Positions 33,255 through 42,872 of a stretch of DNA of 64,000 nt are shown here, in pieces. The DNA comes from an uncultured Alphaproteobacteria bacterium (GTDB lineage Bacteria; Pseudomonadota; Alphaproteobacteria; RF32; CAG-239): NCBI GenBank assembly GCA_902464275.1, contig CABQIK010000002.1:85208-149207 (forward strand), read 5' to 3'. Under the pieces are notes generated by a model. That model had not been told where the DNA came from. It saw only the letters and a list, made by a program, of their open reading frames with translations, and searched no databases. Position 1 is the first letter of the stretch, and each line of letters opens with the position of its first letter. The translations under genes and the position numbers were made by a program.

Positions 33255-35021
33255 ATGGCAAAAAGCGTACCGGTTGAACTTAAAATGAGTTTTCATGAGC
33301 ATTACAAGGCAATGTGGCCTTTTGTAAAGCCTTATGCCTTCAGAGCCTTAATGGCAATTTTAATCACCATTCCCATCGGGGCGCTTGATTCGGTGGTGGC
33401 GCTTGCCTTAAAGCCGTATATGGATATTGTTTTGGTGGATAAATCATCACAATCGCCGGCTTATATTCCGTTTTTGATTATTGCCTTTACCTCAGTGCAA
33501 GGGTGCTTAAATTATGCCGCGACTTATTTGAACACTTGGGTCGGCACTAAAATAAACCATGATGTTAAACGGGCGTTATTTAAAAAACTGCTCTGTTTGG
33601 AAACATCGTTTTTTGACACCAACGACTCGGGCGTGGTTATTCAGCGCTTTTCAACCGACTGCGACACTGCCTGCACCGGTTTGTTAGAAAACTTAAAAAC
33701 CTTTTTCTCGCGGTTTTTCTCTTCAGTTTCATTAATCGGGGTGCTGATTTACAACTCATGGCAGCTTTCAATTATCGCCATTGTGTTTTTACTCGGCGCT
33801 TTACTGCCGCTTTCATCGGTTAAGCGGCGGATTAAAAAAAGCATTGCCCGCAATGTGGAAGAAACCACCAAAATTTACACCAATTACAATGAATCGCATA
33901 ACGGCAGCAAAACCATTGCCGCTTACAATCTGCAGTCATACATTTACAGCCGCTTTGACGCAACTTTGCGGGTGATTTTCAAATTAACCATGAAAGTGGT
34001 TCAGCGCACCGGTTGGATGACCCCTTTAATGCACATTATTGTTTCGGCCGGTATCGGCGGAGTTATCTGGTATGGCAGCACGCTTATTGTTGAGGGTAAA
34101 ATTTCAGCCGGAAACTTTGTGTCGTTTATCACGGCTTTGGTTTTGCTGTACACTCCGATTAAAAGCATCGGCAAAAGCTATAACAATGTGCAGGTTTCGT
34201 TTTTGGCGATTGAGCGCATTATAGACATTTTAAGAATTAAGCCGCAGATTGAAAACTGCGAAAAACCGAAAACTTTACAAAAAATCAGCAAAGGAATTAG
34301 GTTTGAAAACGTTTGCTTTGAATATGTGCCCGGCTGTCCGGTTTTGAAAAACATTACCTTAGACGTTCCGGCAGGTTCCAATGTGGCGATTGTCGGCAAC
34401 TCGGGCGGCGGAAAAACCACGTTGGTTAATTTGCTACCGCGCTTTTATGACGTTACTTCCGGGCAAATTTTAATTGACGGGGTTAATATCAAAAAATATT
34501 CGTTAGAATCGCTGCGTGACAACATTGCCGTGGTATTTCAAGACAACTTTTTATTTTCAGGCACCATCAGAGAAAATATTTTGCTCGGCAAGCCCGATGC
34601 CACGGAAGCTGAAATTTTTGACGTGCTGAAATTGGTATATTTGGATAAATTTGCGGCCGGATTAAAAGACGGCTTAGACACTGAAATCGGCGAACGCGGA
34701 GCCGTGCTTTCCGGCGGGCAAAAACAGCGCCTTGCCATTGCCCGCGCGTTAATCAAAGACGCTCCGATTGTTATTTTGGACGAGGCAACCTCCGCGCTTG
34801 ACAATAAGTCTGAAGCCGTAGTGCAAAAAGCGATTGAAAACCTTATGGCGCGCCGCACCGTGTTTGTAATTGCGCACCGTTTGTCAACCATTAAAAATGC
34901 CGGACAGATTATTGTGGTTAACGACGGACAAGTGATTGAAAGCGGCACGCACGCTGAATTGCTCAAAAAGTCAAACGGCGCTTACACCGCTTTGTATAAC
35001 GCGCAGTTTAAAAACGCCTAA
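33255..35021 (+). CDS. msbA: MsbA-type ABC exporter (lipid A/lipid flippase family)
   Basis: This is a half-transporter with membrane and ATPase domains fused. About six membrane helices occupy residues 20-310. The ATPase has Walker A GNSGGGKTT, signature LSGGQKQRLAIARA, Walker B VILDEATSALD and the H-loop in VIAHRLST. In Gram-negative bacteria this architecture flips lipid A-core across the inner membrane; related exporters move other lipids or peptides. The length of 588 residues is normal. It begins 19 bases after the DUF1294 gene. The substrate call rests on family resemblance, and other lipid exporters are possible. Confidence 0.8.
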   Translation: MAKSVPVELKMSFHEHYKAMWPFVKPYAFRALMAILITIPIGALDSVVALALKPYMDIVLVDKSSQSPAYIPFLIIAFTSVQGCLNYAATYLNTWVGTKINHDVKRALFKKLLCLETSFFDTNDSGVVIQRFSTDCDTACTGLLENLKTFFSRFFSSVSLIGVLIYNSWQLSIIAIVFLLGALLPLSSVKRRIKKSIARNVEETTKIYTNYNESHNGSKTIAAYNLQSYIYSRFDATLRVIFKLTMKVVQRTGWMTPLMHIIVSAGIGGVIWYGSTLIVEGKISAGNFVSFITALVLLYTPIKSIGKSYNNVQVSFLAIERIIDILRIKPQIENCEKPKTLQKISKGIRFENVCFEYVPGCPVLKNITLDVPAGSNVAIVGNSGGGKTTLVNLLPRFYDVTSGQILIDGVNIKKYSLESLRDNIAVVFQDNFLFSGTIRENILLGKPDATEAEIFDVLKLVYLDKFAAGLKDGLDTEIGERGAVLSGGQKQRLAIARALIKDAPIVILDEATSALDNKSEAVVQKAIENLMARRTVFVIAHRLSTIKNAGQIIVVNDGQVIESGTHAELLKKSNGAYTALYNAQFKNA

Positions 35022-35024
35022 AGA

Positions 35025-35510
35025 TTATTGCACGAACATGGTCGGAAACAGCACCTGACGCGGCGACATATTCTGCGTGAGCACCGCTTTGAATATCGGA
35101 TACATCTGCTCGCACTCGCTCACCGCAATAGAAAAGACCTGCTCCAACTTGCCGAAAAAGTCAGATTCATCAGGATTAATAATCAACGAATGTTTAAACA
35201 TCGGCATTTTGCGCTCATTCCAATATGAAAAATGGCCAAGCCACATATCTTCATTGACCAACGCGAGCAGTTCAAAAATTTTACCGGTATCGGCAGTCGG
35301 CGAATCTATGTTCATCAGGCATGAAATGTGCAAACAGCGCAGATGTTCTTCCCAGGCAAAAAAGAGCAACATGTTATCCCATTTGCCTTCAACCTCAGCC
35401 ACAACTTCAGTAGAACTGCGGCGCTCAAACTCTACCGATTTTCCTTGAAACATATTTTCAACGGCGTCTATCGGATTGTATATCGGTTTGGTTTGTATTG
35501 CCGAAAACAT
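35025..35510 (-). CDS. YbjN domain protein
   Basis: This cytoplasmic protein belongs to the YbjN family of putative sensory transduction or chaperone-like proteins. The first 30 residues (FSAIQTKPIYNPIDAVE) precede the YbjN core with SSTEVVAEVEGKWDN, then LRCLHISCLMNI, an NEDMWLGHFSYW motif and LIINPDE. The start at 35510 is chosen because AAGGA lies upstream, while a longer reading would need TTG at 35576. It then has 161 residues. It is convergent with the msbA-like gene and ends three bases from it. The precise role is unknown; YbjN proteins have been tied to stress and motility in E. coli. Confidence 0.8.
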   Translation of the reverse strand: MFSAIQTKPIYNPIDAVENMFQGKSVEFERRSSTEVVAEVEGKWDNMLLFFAWEEHLRCLHISCLMNIDSPTADTGKIFELLALVNEDMWLGHFSYWNERKMPMFKHSLIINPDESDFFGKLEQVFSIAVSECEQMYPIFKAVLTQNMSPRQVLFPTMFVQ

Positions 35511-35751
35511 TCGGGTGTCCTTAAATTTTGATAAATTAACTGCTTTTACAGTGCAACAGCGAGTCGTTTCAGGCAATAAAGTTTAAAAAGTTTTCCACCA
35601 TATTCACAACAACAAAAAAATCTTTTAAAAAATATCGTTTTTTTTCAATACTATACAAAAAACAAGGGTAAATAAAAATTTTTATATGTGGATTATCTGA
35701 AGTTTTTTAATATACTCTTAAACAAAATAAAAAAACGGTAAAGGATATTTT

Positions 35752-36561
35752 ATGAACGGTTTAGCTTACCCCGATATTTCGCCGATTATATTTTCAATCG
35801 GTCCGCTCGCCGTGCGTTGGTATTCAATGGCATATTTGTTCGGCATTGTTGCGGCGTGGTTTTTGGTATCACGAAATATCAAAAAATTTAGTCTGCCGAT
35901 TTCAAAAGCGGCTTTGGAAGATATGGTGTTTTATATCACGCTCGGTATTGTTTTGGGCGGGCGCCTCGGTTATGTGCTGTTTTACGGGCGCGATATGTTT
36001 GCCGAAAATCCGCTTGAAGTTTTTGCAATTTGGCACGGAGGAATGTCTTTTCACGGCGGAATCATCGGCGTAATTGCAGCCACCTATCTGGTTACCAAAA
36101 AATATAATTACAAATTTTTGAGCATTACCGACCTGATAGCGCTTTATGCTCCTATCGGGATTTTTTGCGGACGCTTGGCTAATTTTGTTAATGACGAGCT
36201 TTGGGGCAGAGTGGCTGACGTGCCGTGGGCAATTAAATTTCCGGCGGGAGGATATTTACCGCGCCATCCGTCACAGTTATATGAAGCCGCGCTTGAAGGT
36301 TTGCTTTTGTTTATAATTTTAAATTTGCTATGGCAAAAGCAATGGGTACGGCAACACACCGGCTTTACTTCGGGGCTGTTTTTGCTCGGTTACGGCATGT
36401 TCCGGGCATTTTTGGAGCAATTTCGCGAACCTGACGCGCAACTCGGCTTTATTTTTGCGCATATCACCATGGGGCAGCTGCTTTCGCTTCCGTTTATTTT
36501 ACTGGGAATCGCATTGTTGTTTGTTGCCGCAAAGCGCAGCGATATTGACCTTAAACTTTAA
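35752..36561 (+). CDS. lgt: Prolipoprotein diacylglyceryl transferase
   Basis: This inner-membrane enzyme attaches diacylglycerol to the lipobox cysteine of prolipoproteins, the first step of lipoprotein maturation. The sequence has the family landmarks: GGRLGYVLFYG, HGGMSFHGG (with essential His), GRLANFVNDELWG (with essential Arg and Asn) and HPSQLYEA. About seven membrane helices span 269 residues. Several lipoproteins in this window (22471, 31836) would be its substrates. It overlaps the convergent diguanylate cyclase gene by four bases. Confidence 0.95.
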   Translation: MNGLAYPDISPIIFSIGPLAVRWYSMAYLFGIVAAWFLVSRNIKKFSLPISKAALEDMVFYITLGIVLGGRLGYVLFYGRDMFAENPLEVFAIWHGGMSFHGGIIGVIAATYLVTKKYNYKFLSITDLIALYAPIGIFCGRLANFVNDELWGRVADVPWAIKFPAGGYLPRHPSQLYEAALEGLLLFIILNLLWQKQWVRQHTGFTSGLFLLGYGMFRAFLEQFREPDAQLGFIFAHITMGQLLSLPFILLGIALLFVAAKRSDIDLKL

Positions 36562-37706
36562 GCCTCAGAAGTTAAGTTTTGAGTAAACTTATAAGCCTTT
36601 TGCACTTTTTCACGCGTGCGGGTTAAAACCACTTCGGCATCGGCATCGCTGCGTTTTTTCTCGGAAATTCCGGCGGAGACGGTAATAACCTCTTTTACCG
36701 GTTTGCGGCCTAACATAAATTCAGAACCGGCAATGCTGCGGCGAATAGTTTCAAGATATTCGCGCCCTTGTTTTTTATTTTCATTTTTGAAAATTAAAAC
36801 AAATTCATCATCGTTGTAGCGATAAATAGCGGCGCCGGTATCGGCTTCTTCAATTTTGTTAACAATCATTTTGGTGAGCATGTCGGTTTTGCGCGCGCCG
36901 TAAACCATGCGTATTTTTTCGTAATTATCAATATAAATTACCCCTAAAGCATACTTTAGCGGAAACGATGATTTAGAATGACGATAATACGCGGCGCGGC
37001 TGTATACTCCGGTTAAAGCATCGCGCAACAAGCCATATAAAAACGCATGCAAAGAGGCTGAGAGCAAAATAAATGACGAAGCGGCAAAAAAGATGGCCAC
37101 CGCGGCGGGCGAATCGGCGTAAAACATAGCAAAACCGATACTGATTAAAGCAAAGGTCATGCCGGCATTTTTAATGGTGTTATTGCAGCTTTGCCAAATA
37201 AGCGCCGCCAAAATTACCGCAATCCACTCCGCGCCGATTAATGAAATGTAATTAAGCGAGACGGTCGGCATAAAATATTCGGCTTTTTCTATTAAAAACG
37301 CCTGAAACAATATTGCGCACAAGCAATAAAAATTGTTTTCATTATTTAGAGAGCCATCATCACGAATTAAAAAAAACAGCCAATTAAGCGGCAGCAAAAT
37401 TAAAAGCAACTCCCATGAAGGCGTTGTGGTAAAGCTTATGCCGCAGCTTATTTTCAAATTGTTAAGGGTTAAACCGGCAATGAGGAGCCAAATTGTTATA
37501 AATATTGTTTTGGTTTGCTGCAAAAAAAGTAAAAAGGCAATGTTTATGCCGCAAAAAACATAAAACAGAACATACCACATTACATTTTGTTCCGGCGCAA
37601 AATTAAGCGCGGAGCAAAAATAAAAAAATGCCGCGGCAAACACAGCCGCCGGAATATATGACGTTTTGGTATCGGCAAGCAGTTTACCGAACAGGTCAGC
37701 AAACAT
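36558..37706 (-). CDS. Membrane GGDEF-domain protein with altered active-site motif
   Basis: The first 230 residues contain about seven or eight hydrophobic segments. The last 160 form a GGDEF domain (ALTGVYSRAAYYRH, then YIDNYEKIRMVYG). The GGDEF signature itself reads YNDDEF, so both glycines are replaced while the acidic residues remain. Active diguanylate cyclases tolerate few changes here, so catalysis is doubtful; a GTP- or c-di-GMP-binding role is possible. The C-terminal part (TVSAGIS) is otherwise typical. The gene has AAGGAG before the ATG, is preceded on its strand by queA, and is 382 residues long. Confidence 0.8.
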   Translation of the reverse strand: MFADLFGKLLADTKTSYIPAAVFAAAFFYFCSALNFAPEQNVMWYVLFYVFCGINIAFLLFLQQTKTIFITIWLLIAGLTLNNLKISCGISFTTTPSWELLLILLPLNWLFFLIRDDGSLNNENNFYCLCAILFQAFLIEKAEYFMPTVSLNYISLIGAEWIAVILAALIWQSCNNTIKNAGMTFALISIGFAMFYADSPAAVAIFFAASSFILLSASLHAFLYGLLRDALTGVYSRAAYYRHSKSSFPLKYALGVIYIDNYEKIRMVYGARKTDMLTKMIVNKIEEADTGAAIYRYNDDEFVLIFKNENKKQGREYLETIRRSIAGSEFMLGRKPVKEVITVSAGISEKKRSDADAEVVLTRTREKVQKAYKFTQNLTSEA

Positions 37707-37754
37707 AAAAAACTCCTTTAACGTTTTGATGCTTTGCTATAACACAACTTTGGT

Positions 37755-38837
37755 TTAAATTTTATTTACGCATTTTAAAATAGAGCTGTCGCCGTATGAA
37801 TAAAAACGATAGCGCTCATTTATGGCATGCTGATAAGCCGCTTTCATGCGTTCGGTACCGGCAATGGCGCAAATAAGCATAAATAAAGTTGACTTCGGCA
37901 AATGAAAGTTGGTGATAATCATATCTATAATTTTAAACTTGTAGCCGGGAGTAATAAAAATATCGGTTTCGCCGGCAAACGGGTGCAAAACGCCTTTTTC
38001 ATCGGCGGCGCTTTCAAGCAGACGAACCGAGGTGGTGCCAACGGCGATAATGCGGCGGCCTTCTTGTTTGGCTTTATTGATTATAGCGGCGGTCTGCTCT
38101 GAAATTATGCCGTATTCGGCGTGCATTTTATGATCTTTGGTATCTTCGGTTTTAACCGGCAAAAAAGTTCCGGCGCCAACATGCAAAGTTAAAAACACTT
38201 TGGTAACGCCTTTTTTATCAAGCGCGTTTAACACATTTTGCGTAAAATGCAATCCGGCAGTGGGAGCGGCAACCGCGCCGTCATATTTGGCATAAACGGT
38301 CTGATAATTTTCTTTGTCATTATATTTGTTCCAAAGCCCCTGCCCCGGTTTGTCACGCTTAATATAAGGCGGAAGCGGCATAGAACCGTATTTTTCAAGC
38401 ATGCGGCCAAGCGCGTCAACTTCACAGGTAAATTGCAGTAAAACGCCGTCCTCGCCGTTTTTTTCAAGCACAATGGCGGAAAAATCAGAATCTTCCGCCG
38501 CAATTTCATCAGTATAAAACTCAACTTCATCACCTGGTTTTAAGCGTTTGGCATTTTTTACAAACGACCACCAGGCTTTGCCGTCTTCAGGGTGGTAAAG
38601 CGTAACTTCAACCAAAGCATCACCGCGCTTGCCGTACAAACGCGCCGGAATAACTTTGGTATCATTAAAAACCAAAACATCGCCCTTTTGCAAAATGTCC
38701 GGCAAATCATAAAAATGGCGGTCATTAATTTCATTTTCTTTTGACAAATCCAACAAGCGGGACGAATCGCGCGGATTAACCGGTTCTTTGGCAATTAAAT
38801 CTTTGTCCAGTTCAAAATCAAAAACATCTACCTTCAT
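37755..38837 (-). CDS. queA: S-adenosylmethionine:tRNA ribosyltransferase-isomerase
   Basis: This enzyme adds the ribosyl moiety of SAM to preQ1 in tRNA, giving epoxyqueuosine. The sequence starts MKVDVFDFELDKDLIAKEPV and contains VLVFNDTKVIPARLYG, AAPTAGLHFTQNVLNAL and TNFHLPKSTLFMLICA, all family landmarks. The length of 360 residues is normal. Queuosine partners such as tgt are not seen nearby. The gene lies 48 bases before the GGDEF gene on the same strand. GGGTGT before the ATG is a weak ribosome binding site. Confidence 0.95.
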   Translation of the reverse strand: MKVDVFDFELDKDLIAKEPVNPRDSSRLLDLSKENEINDRHFYDLPDILQKGDVLVFNDTKVIPARLYGKRGDALVEVTLYHPEDGKAWWSFVKNAKRLKPGDEVEFYTDEIAAEDSDFSAIVLEKNGEDGVLLQFTCEVDALGRMLEKYGSMPLPPYIKRDKPGQGLWNKYNDKENYQTVYAKYDGAVAAPTAGLHFTQNVLNALDKKGVTKVFLTLHVGAGTFLPVKTEDTKDHKMHAEYGIISEQTAAIINKAKQEGRRIIAVGTTSVRLLESAADEKGVLHPFAGETDIFITPGYKFKIIDMIITNFHLPKSTLFMLICAIAGTERMKAAYQHAINERYRFYSYGDSSILKCVNKI

Positions 38838-38981
38838 GGTTACACCCTAAATTTTATTGTATTTTAGGCGGTTATAGTATATGATGCTTAACAAAGCAAG
38901 CAATTTTTACACTTAAAATTTTATTTTTAAAAATATAAAAATATTTTTCGCTAAAATTTGCATTTTTTGACAAAAAAGCTA

Positions 38982-39010
38982 TTGAAAATCAAAATATTTT
39001 ATTGTATACT
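38982..39010 (+). promoter_or_regulatory. Promoter of the large repeat protein gene
   Basis: TTGAAA (38982-38987) and TATACT (39005-39010) are exactly 17 bases apart, 43 bases before the start at 39053. Confidence 0.7.
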
Positions 39011-39052
39011 GCGAACAATCAGAAACTTTTTTACACACGGGAGTGCTTAATT

Positions 39053-42000
39053 ATGGCAAAGAACGCTAAAGTTAAAATGGATTTGAATGAAGCTGTTACG
39101 ATTTTGCAGGGTGAAACTATCGCCAAAGCAAAAGGCGCGGACGGCTATTCGGCGGCAGAAGTAAAAGAGGCATTAAAGATTGTTAAAGCGCAAGATCCGG
39201 ACAATCAGGTTTTGTATCAGTATATGCTTATTACCGTGTTTCAACCGGTTAAAGCGCAAGATCCGGACAATCAGGTTTTGCATGTTTATAATGAACAGGC
39301 TAAAAATGCCCAAAATACCGCGGGCAAAACAAATGCCGAAACAACTTCTAAAACCGGTAAAAAAACCGGCGCCAAAAAAGCGGCTAAACCTGCTAAAAGC
39401 GCAAACAAAGCTCAGGTTTTGCGTTCTGATGCTTCCGACAATAAAAAACCGGATTTTAACGAGGCCGTCACCATTTTGCAAGGCGAGGCTATTGCCAGAG
39501 CCAAAGGCGCAGAAGGTTTTTCAAAGGCTGAAGTTGAAGAAGCTCTTAAAATTGTTAAGGAGCAAGACCCTGACAATAAGGTATTAAACATTTACATGCA
39601 ACAAGCAAAAAATGCCGAAAAAGCCGAGAGTATCCCTGTAAAAAATGAAAATTCCGCTGATAAAAAGGCTGAAAATAAAAAGGCTGAAAACAAGCTTGAA
39701 AACGTTTCTGCGCAAAATGCCGAAAATCGGCAGGTTTTGCGTCCGGTTCCTCCGGCAGAGTCCATGAGCTTAGACGAGGCGGTTGCCATTTTGCAAGGCG
39801 AGGCTATCGCGGCCTTAAACGGCGCCGACGGATTTTCGCAAAGCAAAATTCAGGAAGCCTTGAAAGTTGTGCAGGATAAAGACCCGAATCATCCGGCTTT
39901 AAAAGCTTATCAGGAACAGCTTGCCAACTTTGAAAAAGCCAACAAGCTGCAATCAAACAATCCGGTAATTTACGCGCAAAACTCAGAAGACACTGACTTT
40001 ACGCTCAGAGGCTACACTTTTGATAAGTTTACCGAAAGCTCTGAAAATGACGACATTCGCGAATATATTGGCAATACGGAGCTTACTGACAGCGTCAGCG
40101 GCAAAGTTTTGGAAGCTCAGGAACGCAAAGATTATCTTAACCTGATTTTTGAAGGCGCTAAGTTAAAAACCGAAACCTCATTAATAGGTGATGAAAAGTA
40201 CGCCAAATTAAGCAATGCCCAGAAAATTAAGACGATTAAAGCAGAGCTTAAAACTATTTTCTTTGCTGACTTTGCCCGCACTGCCATTGCGTCAGATTTA
40301 GAAAAGCCAACCACTTTGGAGCAACGTATCGGCTCTAAAGAATATAAAGATTATATTCTGCGTCAATCACAAAAAGCTTCGGGCATTATGCAAAAAATTG
40401 TCAGCGGCGGTCAAAAGATTAAAATTAAAACCGACGCCATTTTGGCTTCATGCGCCGATACCGCGGCTCAGACCGAACAATATATTAAAGGCCTGAGATT
40501 AAAAGCTCAGCAAGCTGTTGCGCAAGCTTCGCAATCGGCTAAAAACGGAGCGCAAAAAGCTTCAGACAATATACGTAATGATTTTAACAAAATAGCCGAC
40601 CGCTTGCAGAAACATAAAAACAATTTTGAGCAGCTGGCTAACAATGTTTCAAAAAATCGTTATCAAATTTTCAAGAATATTAAAGGAAGTTTCAGTGATA
40701 ACAAAATTAAATTGTTTGGCAATGTTGCCGCTAACGCCGCATTCGGTTATGTGACGGCGGCTGCCGCTTCCGGCGCGGTTGCCGGCGCAGCTGCTCCGGT
40801 ATTGGTTCCGGCCGTTGCCGCTTATGCGGTATATCATGCCGCCGGTTCATTGGTATATCCGGTTGTGGCGGAAATTCGCAAAATCAACCGTCAAAAACGA
40901 GAAGCCGGTGAAGCGACCTTGCCGTTTATGCAAGCCTTAAAGCAAGCTTGGAAAAATAAAACCGAGTCTCGTAAAAACAGACGCACCTATATTGTCAGCG
41001 TCTTAATCAACACCGCTGTTGCCGCCGGTGGTTTTGCATGGTTGAAAGACGGTTTGGAAGCCGCCGATGCCGCCGCAGCGTTGACTGACGGAGTTAAAGA
41101 CGGCTTGAACGTTACTTTAGCATCCAGCATTGCCGAAACTCGTCATGCTATCAGTATGGGACGCGCAGGCGCCGCCACCATGGCGCAGTTAGCAGATGCA
41201 GGTGTTGCTTACGGCGTTTCAGTTGCCGACCCGCAAAACTTAGAGAAAAAAGCCGAGGCTAAACAAACCGCGATTGCCGCTTTGATCGGTATGGGCTTAA
41301 ACGCCGCCGCTCAGGGCTTGAGTTCGGCATTGCAAAATATTAACACCGCTAACGGCGAAATATCAGATGTGCTCTCATCAGATAATGGCACCCCTGCTCC
41401 GGTTAACAATCCGGTTAATGACGATGGAATTGTAAATCCGGTAACCGGCGCTCCGGTTAACAATCCGGAAGCAAATGATGTTGCCCCCGCTCCGAGTGCA
41501 GGCGATAATGTTACTGATATTGCCGACACCACTAATGACGCCTCTGTTGCTCCTAAACCAAACTTTGTTAAAGGTTTGTGGAATAAGTGGTTTGGCGGCA
41601 GAAGTAATGATGAAGCCCCTTCAACCCCGATTGTCGGCGACGGCAGAAACCCTGACGGAAGTTGGCAGGTTTCAGACGGAAACGGCGATGCCGTTAATAT
41701 TGTGGATAATGGCGGCAACGCAGGCGATGTTGATGTTGCAACCAATGGCGGAAATGTTCCTGCCGGTTTATTCCCGAGAGAATATAATCAGGATATGGGC
41801 ATCAGCCAAAGAGAATATAACACTTTGGTTAATACCACTGAAGGCACGCTTAAAGCCGCAACCGGCGAAGAAGTTACTTTGGACAGAGCTTACAGCAATC
41901 TCAGCGGCTCTATGGATCAATTTAAAGGCAGAACCGAAGAAGAAATTATGTACAAATATAACCGCTTGTATGCCTTTATGCGTAAGGCTTACAGCGTTGG

Positions 42001-42736
42001 GGACGGAACCTTGCGCGAAACCCCGTCAGGCAGCGAGTATTTAACTTCTCGTTTCAGCAACATTAATATTCCTGGCATGAATGAAGATAAAATGTCGCAG
42101 TTGGTTGATTTTGCTAAGGATAACACCTATGCAAACAAAGCTGAACTTAAAGAAGGACTAAATAAACTCTTCCCTGAAGGGTTAAGCAACAAAGATATGA
42201 CAGCATTGATTACAACTATTCACAGCAACCAACGCTTTAACCAATACCAGTCTGAAATGGAAGCCTTAACCAAACTGCTTGGTTGCGGTGAAAAAATCAG
42301 CAATGAAGATGCTTTGGCTATCAACAAAATGTTAGATAATACCGACGCTTTGCTCGCAACCGGTAAAGCTCACACTCAGTTGACCGGTTTGAGCCTGGCT
42401 AAAGATTGCAACGATGATGACGGAGAATGGATACGCGTTGCTGTTCAGCCGAAAGAAGTTCCGCTTCCGGAAACTCCTGAACTTGGCGATGCCGAATTAC
42501 CTGATGACGAGATTGTAATTGCCGCTGCTCCGCAAATGCAGTTGCAACCGGATGAAGGTTTGCAGGTTGAACCGATGGCTGCTCCAACTGAACAACCGCA
42601 AGACGGCGTTGAAAAAATTGTCGGTGATAAAATGTCACAAGTCAGAGGCGAAAACGAACCCGATTATCGCAAGCCGGTATCGGATAGAAAAGCCGCCCGC
42701 TTATTGAAGAGAATTAACAGCGGTTCTCGTGAATAA
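39053..42736 (+). CDS. Large repeat protein with central hydrophobic region
   Basis: The family is not recognised. This is a 1227-residue protein. The first 260 residues hold three full units of about 40 residues (DLNEAVTILQGE, then KAKGADGYSAAEVKEALKIV and QDPDNQVL), separated by Lys/Ala-rich linkers, plus a partial extra copy after a local duplication. A helical middle follows, then a hydrophobic Ala/Gly-rich stretch near residues 560-610 and another near 660. An Asn/Asp/Pro-rich linker and a C-terminal helical domain complete it. There is no signal peptide. The start at 39053 has GGGAG upstream. It has a strong promoter and terminator of its own. It may be a surface or scaffold protein; this is inference. 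Confidence 0.65.
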   Translation: MAKNAKVKMDLNEAVTILQGETIAKAKGADGYSAAEVKEALKIVKAQDPDNQVLYQYMLITVFQPVKAQDPDNQVLHVYNEQAKNAQNTAGKTNAETTSKTGKKTGAKKAAKPAKSANKAQVLRSDASDNKKPDFNEAVTILQGEAIARAKGAEGFSKAEVEEALKIVKEQDPDNKVLNIYMQQAKNAEKAESIPVKNENSADKKAENKKAENKLENVSAQNAENRQVLRPVPPAESMSLDEAVAILQGEAIAALNGADGFSQSKIQEALKVVQDKDPNHPALKAYQEQLANFEKANKLQSNNPVIYAQNSEDTDFTLRGYTFDKFTESSENDDIREYIGNTELTDSVSGKVLEAQERKDYLNLIFEGAKLKTETSLIGDEKYAKLSNAQKIKTIKAELKTIFFADFARTAIASDLEKPTTLEQRIGSKEYKDYILRQSQKASGIMQKIVSGGQKIKIKTDAILASCADTAAQTEQYIKGLRLKAQQAVAQASQSAKNGAQKASDNIRNDFNKIADRLQKHKNNFEQLANNVSKNRYQIFKNIKGSFSDNKIKLFGNVAANAAFGYVTAAAASGAVAGAAAPVLVPAVAAYAVYHAAGSLVYPVVAEIRKINRQKREAGEATLPFMQALKQAWKNKTESRKNRRTYIVSVLINTAVAAGGFAWLKDGLEAADAAAALTDGVKDGLNVTLASSIAETRHAISMGRAGAATMAQLADAGVAYGVSVADPQNLEKKAEAKQTAIAALIGMGLNAAAQGLSSALQNINTANGEISDVLSSDNGTPAPVNNPVNDDGIVNPVTGAPVNNPEANDVAPAPSAGDNVTDIADTTNDASVAPKPNFVKGLWNKWFGGRSNDEAPSTPIVGDGRNPDGSWQVSDGNGDAVNIVDNGGNAGDVDVATNGGNVPAGLFPREYNQDMGISQREYNTLVNTTEGTLKAATGEEVTLDRAYSNLSGSMDQFKGRTEEEIMYKYNRLYAFMRKAYSVGDGTLRETPSGSEYLTSRFSNINIPGMNEDKMSQLVDFAKDNTYANKAELKEGLNKLFPEGLSNKDMTALITTIHSNQRFNQYQSEMEALTKLLGCGEKISNEDALAINKMLDNTDALLATGKAHTQLTGLSLAKDCNDDDGEWIRVAVQPKEVPLPETPELGDAELPDDEIVIAAAPQMQLQPDEGLQVEPMAAPTEQPQDGVEKIVGDKMSQVRGENEPDYRKPVSDRKAARLLKRINSGSRE
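39181..39281 (+). repeat. 69-base in-frame tandem duplication inside the repeat protein gene
   Basis: A block of about 32 bases encoding KAQDPDNQVL occurs twice with a 69-base offset (23 codons). The copies are almost identical at DNA level, while the other units of the gene have diverged, so this duplication is recent. Confidence 0.8.
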
Positions 42737-42759
42737 CATTTTATCAATGATATAAACCA

Positions 42760-42791
42760 AAAGCTCCGATAGCAATATCGGAGCTTTTTTT
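42760..42791 (+). terminator. Terminator after the repeat protein gene
   Basis: AAGCTCCGATA pairs with TATCGGAGCTT across GCAA, followed by a run of T. Confidence 0.9.
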
Positions 42792-42828
42792 GCGATATAT
42801 TTTTTATGATATATAAATATCGGGGAAT

Positions 42829-42858
42829 AAAAAACCGCCTCTGAAAAATCAGAGACGG
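42829..42858 (-). terminator. Terminator after the prohibitin-like gene
   Basis: On the minus strand CCGTCTCTGA pairs with TCAGAGGCGG (one G-U) and is followed by six T. Confidence 0.8.
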
Positions 42859-42872
42859 GAAAAATATTTTTA

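Noticed and set aside
39181..39281. CRISPR-like direct repeats
   Set aside because: There are only two copies, in frame inside a coding repeat, with no array of spacers and no cas genes.
41475..42044. 189-codon frame within the large repeat protein gene
   Set aside because: It lies in another frame of the 1227-residue gene, rich in Leu and Pro, without a ribosome binding site.
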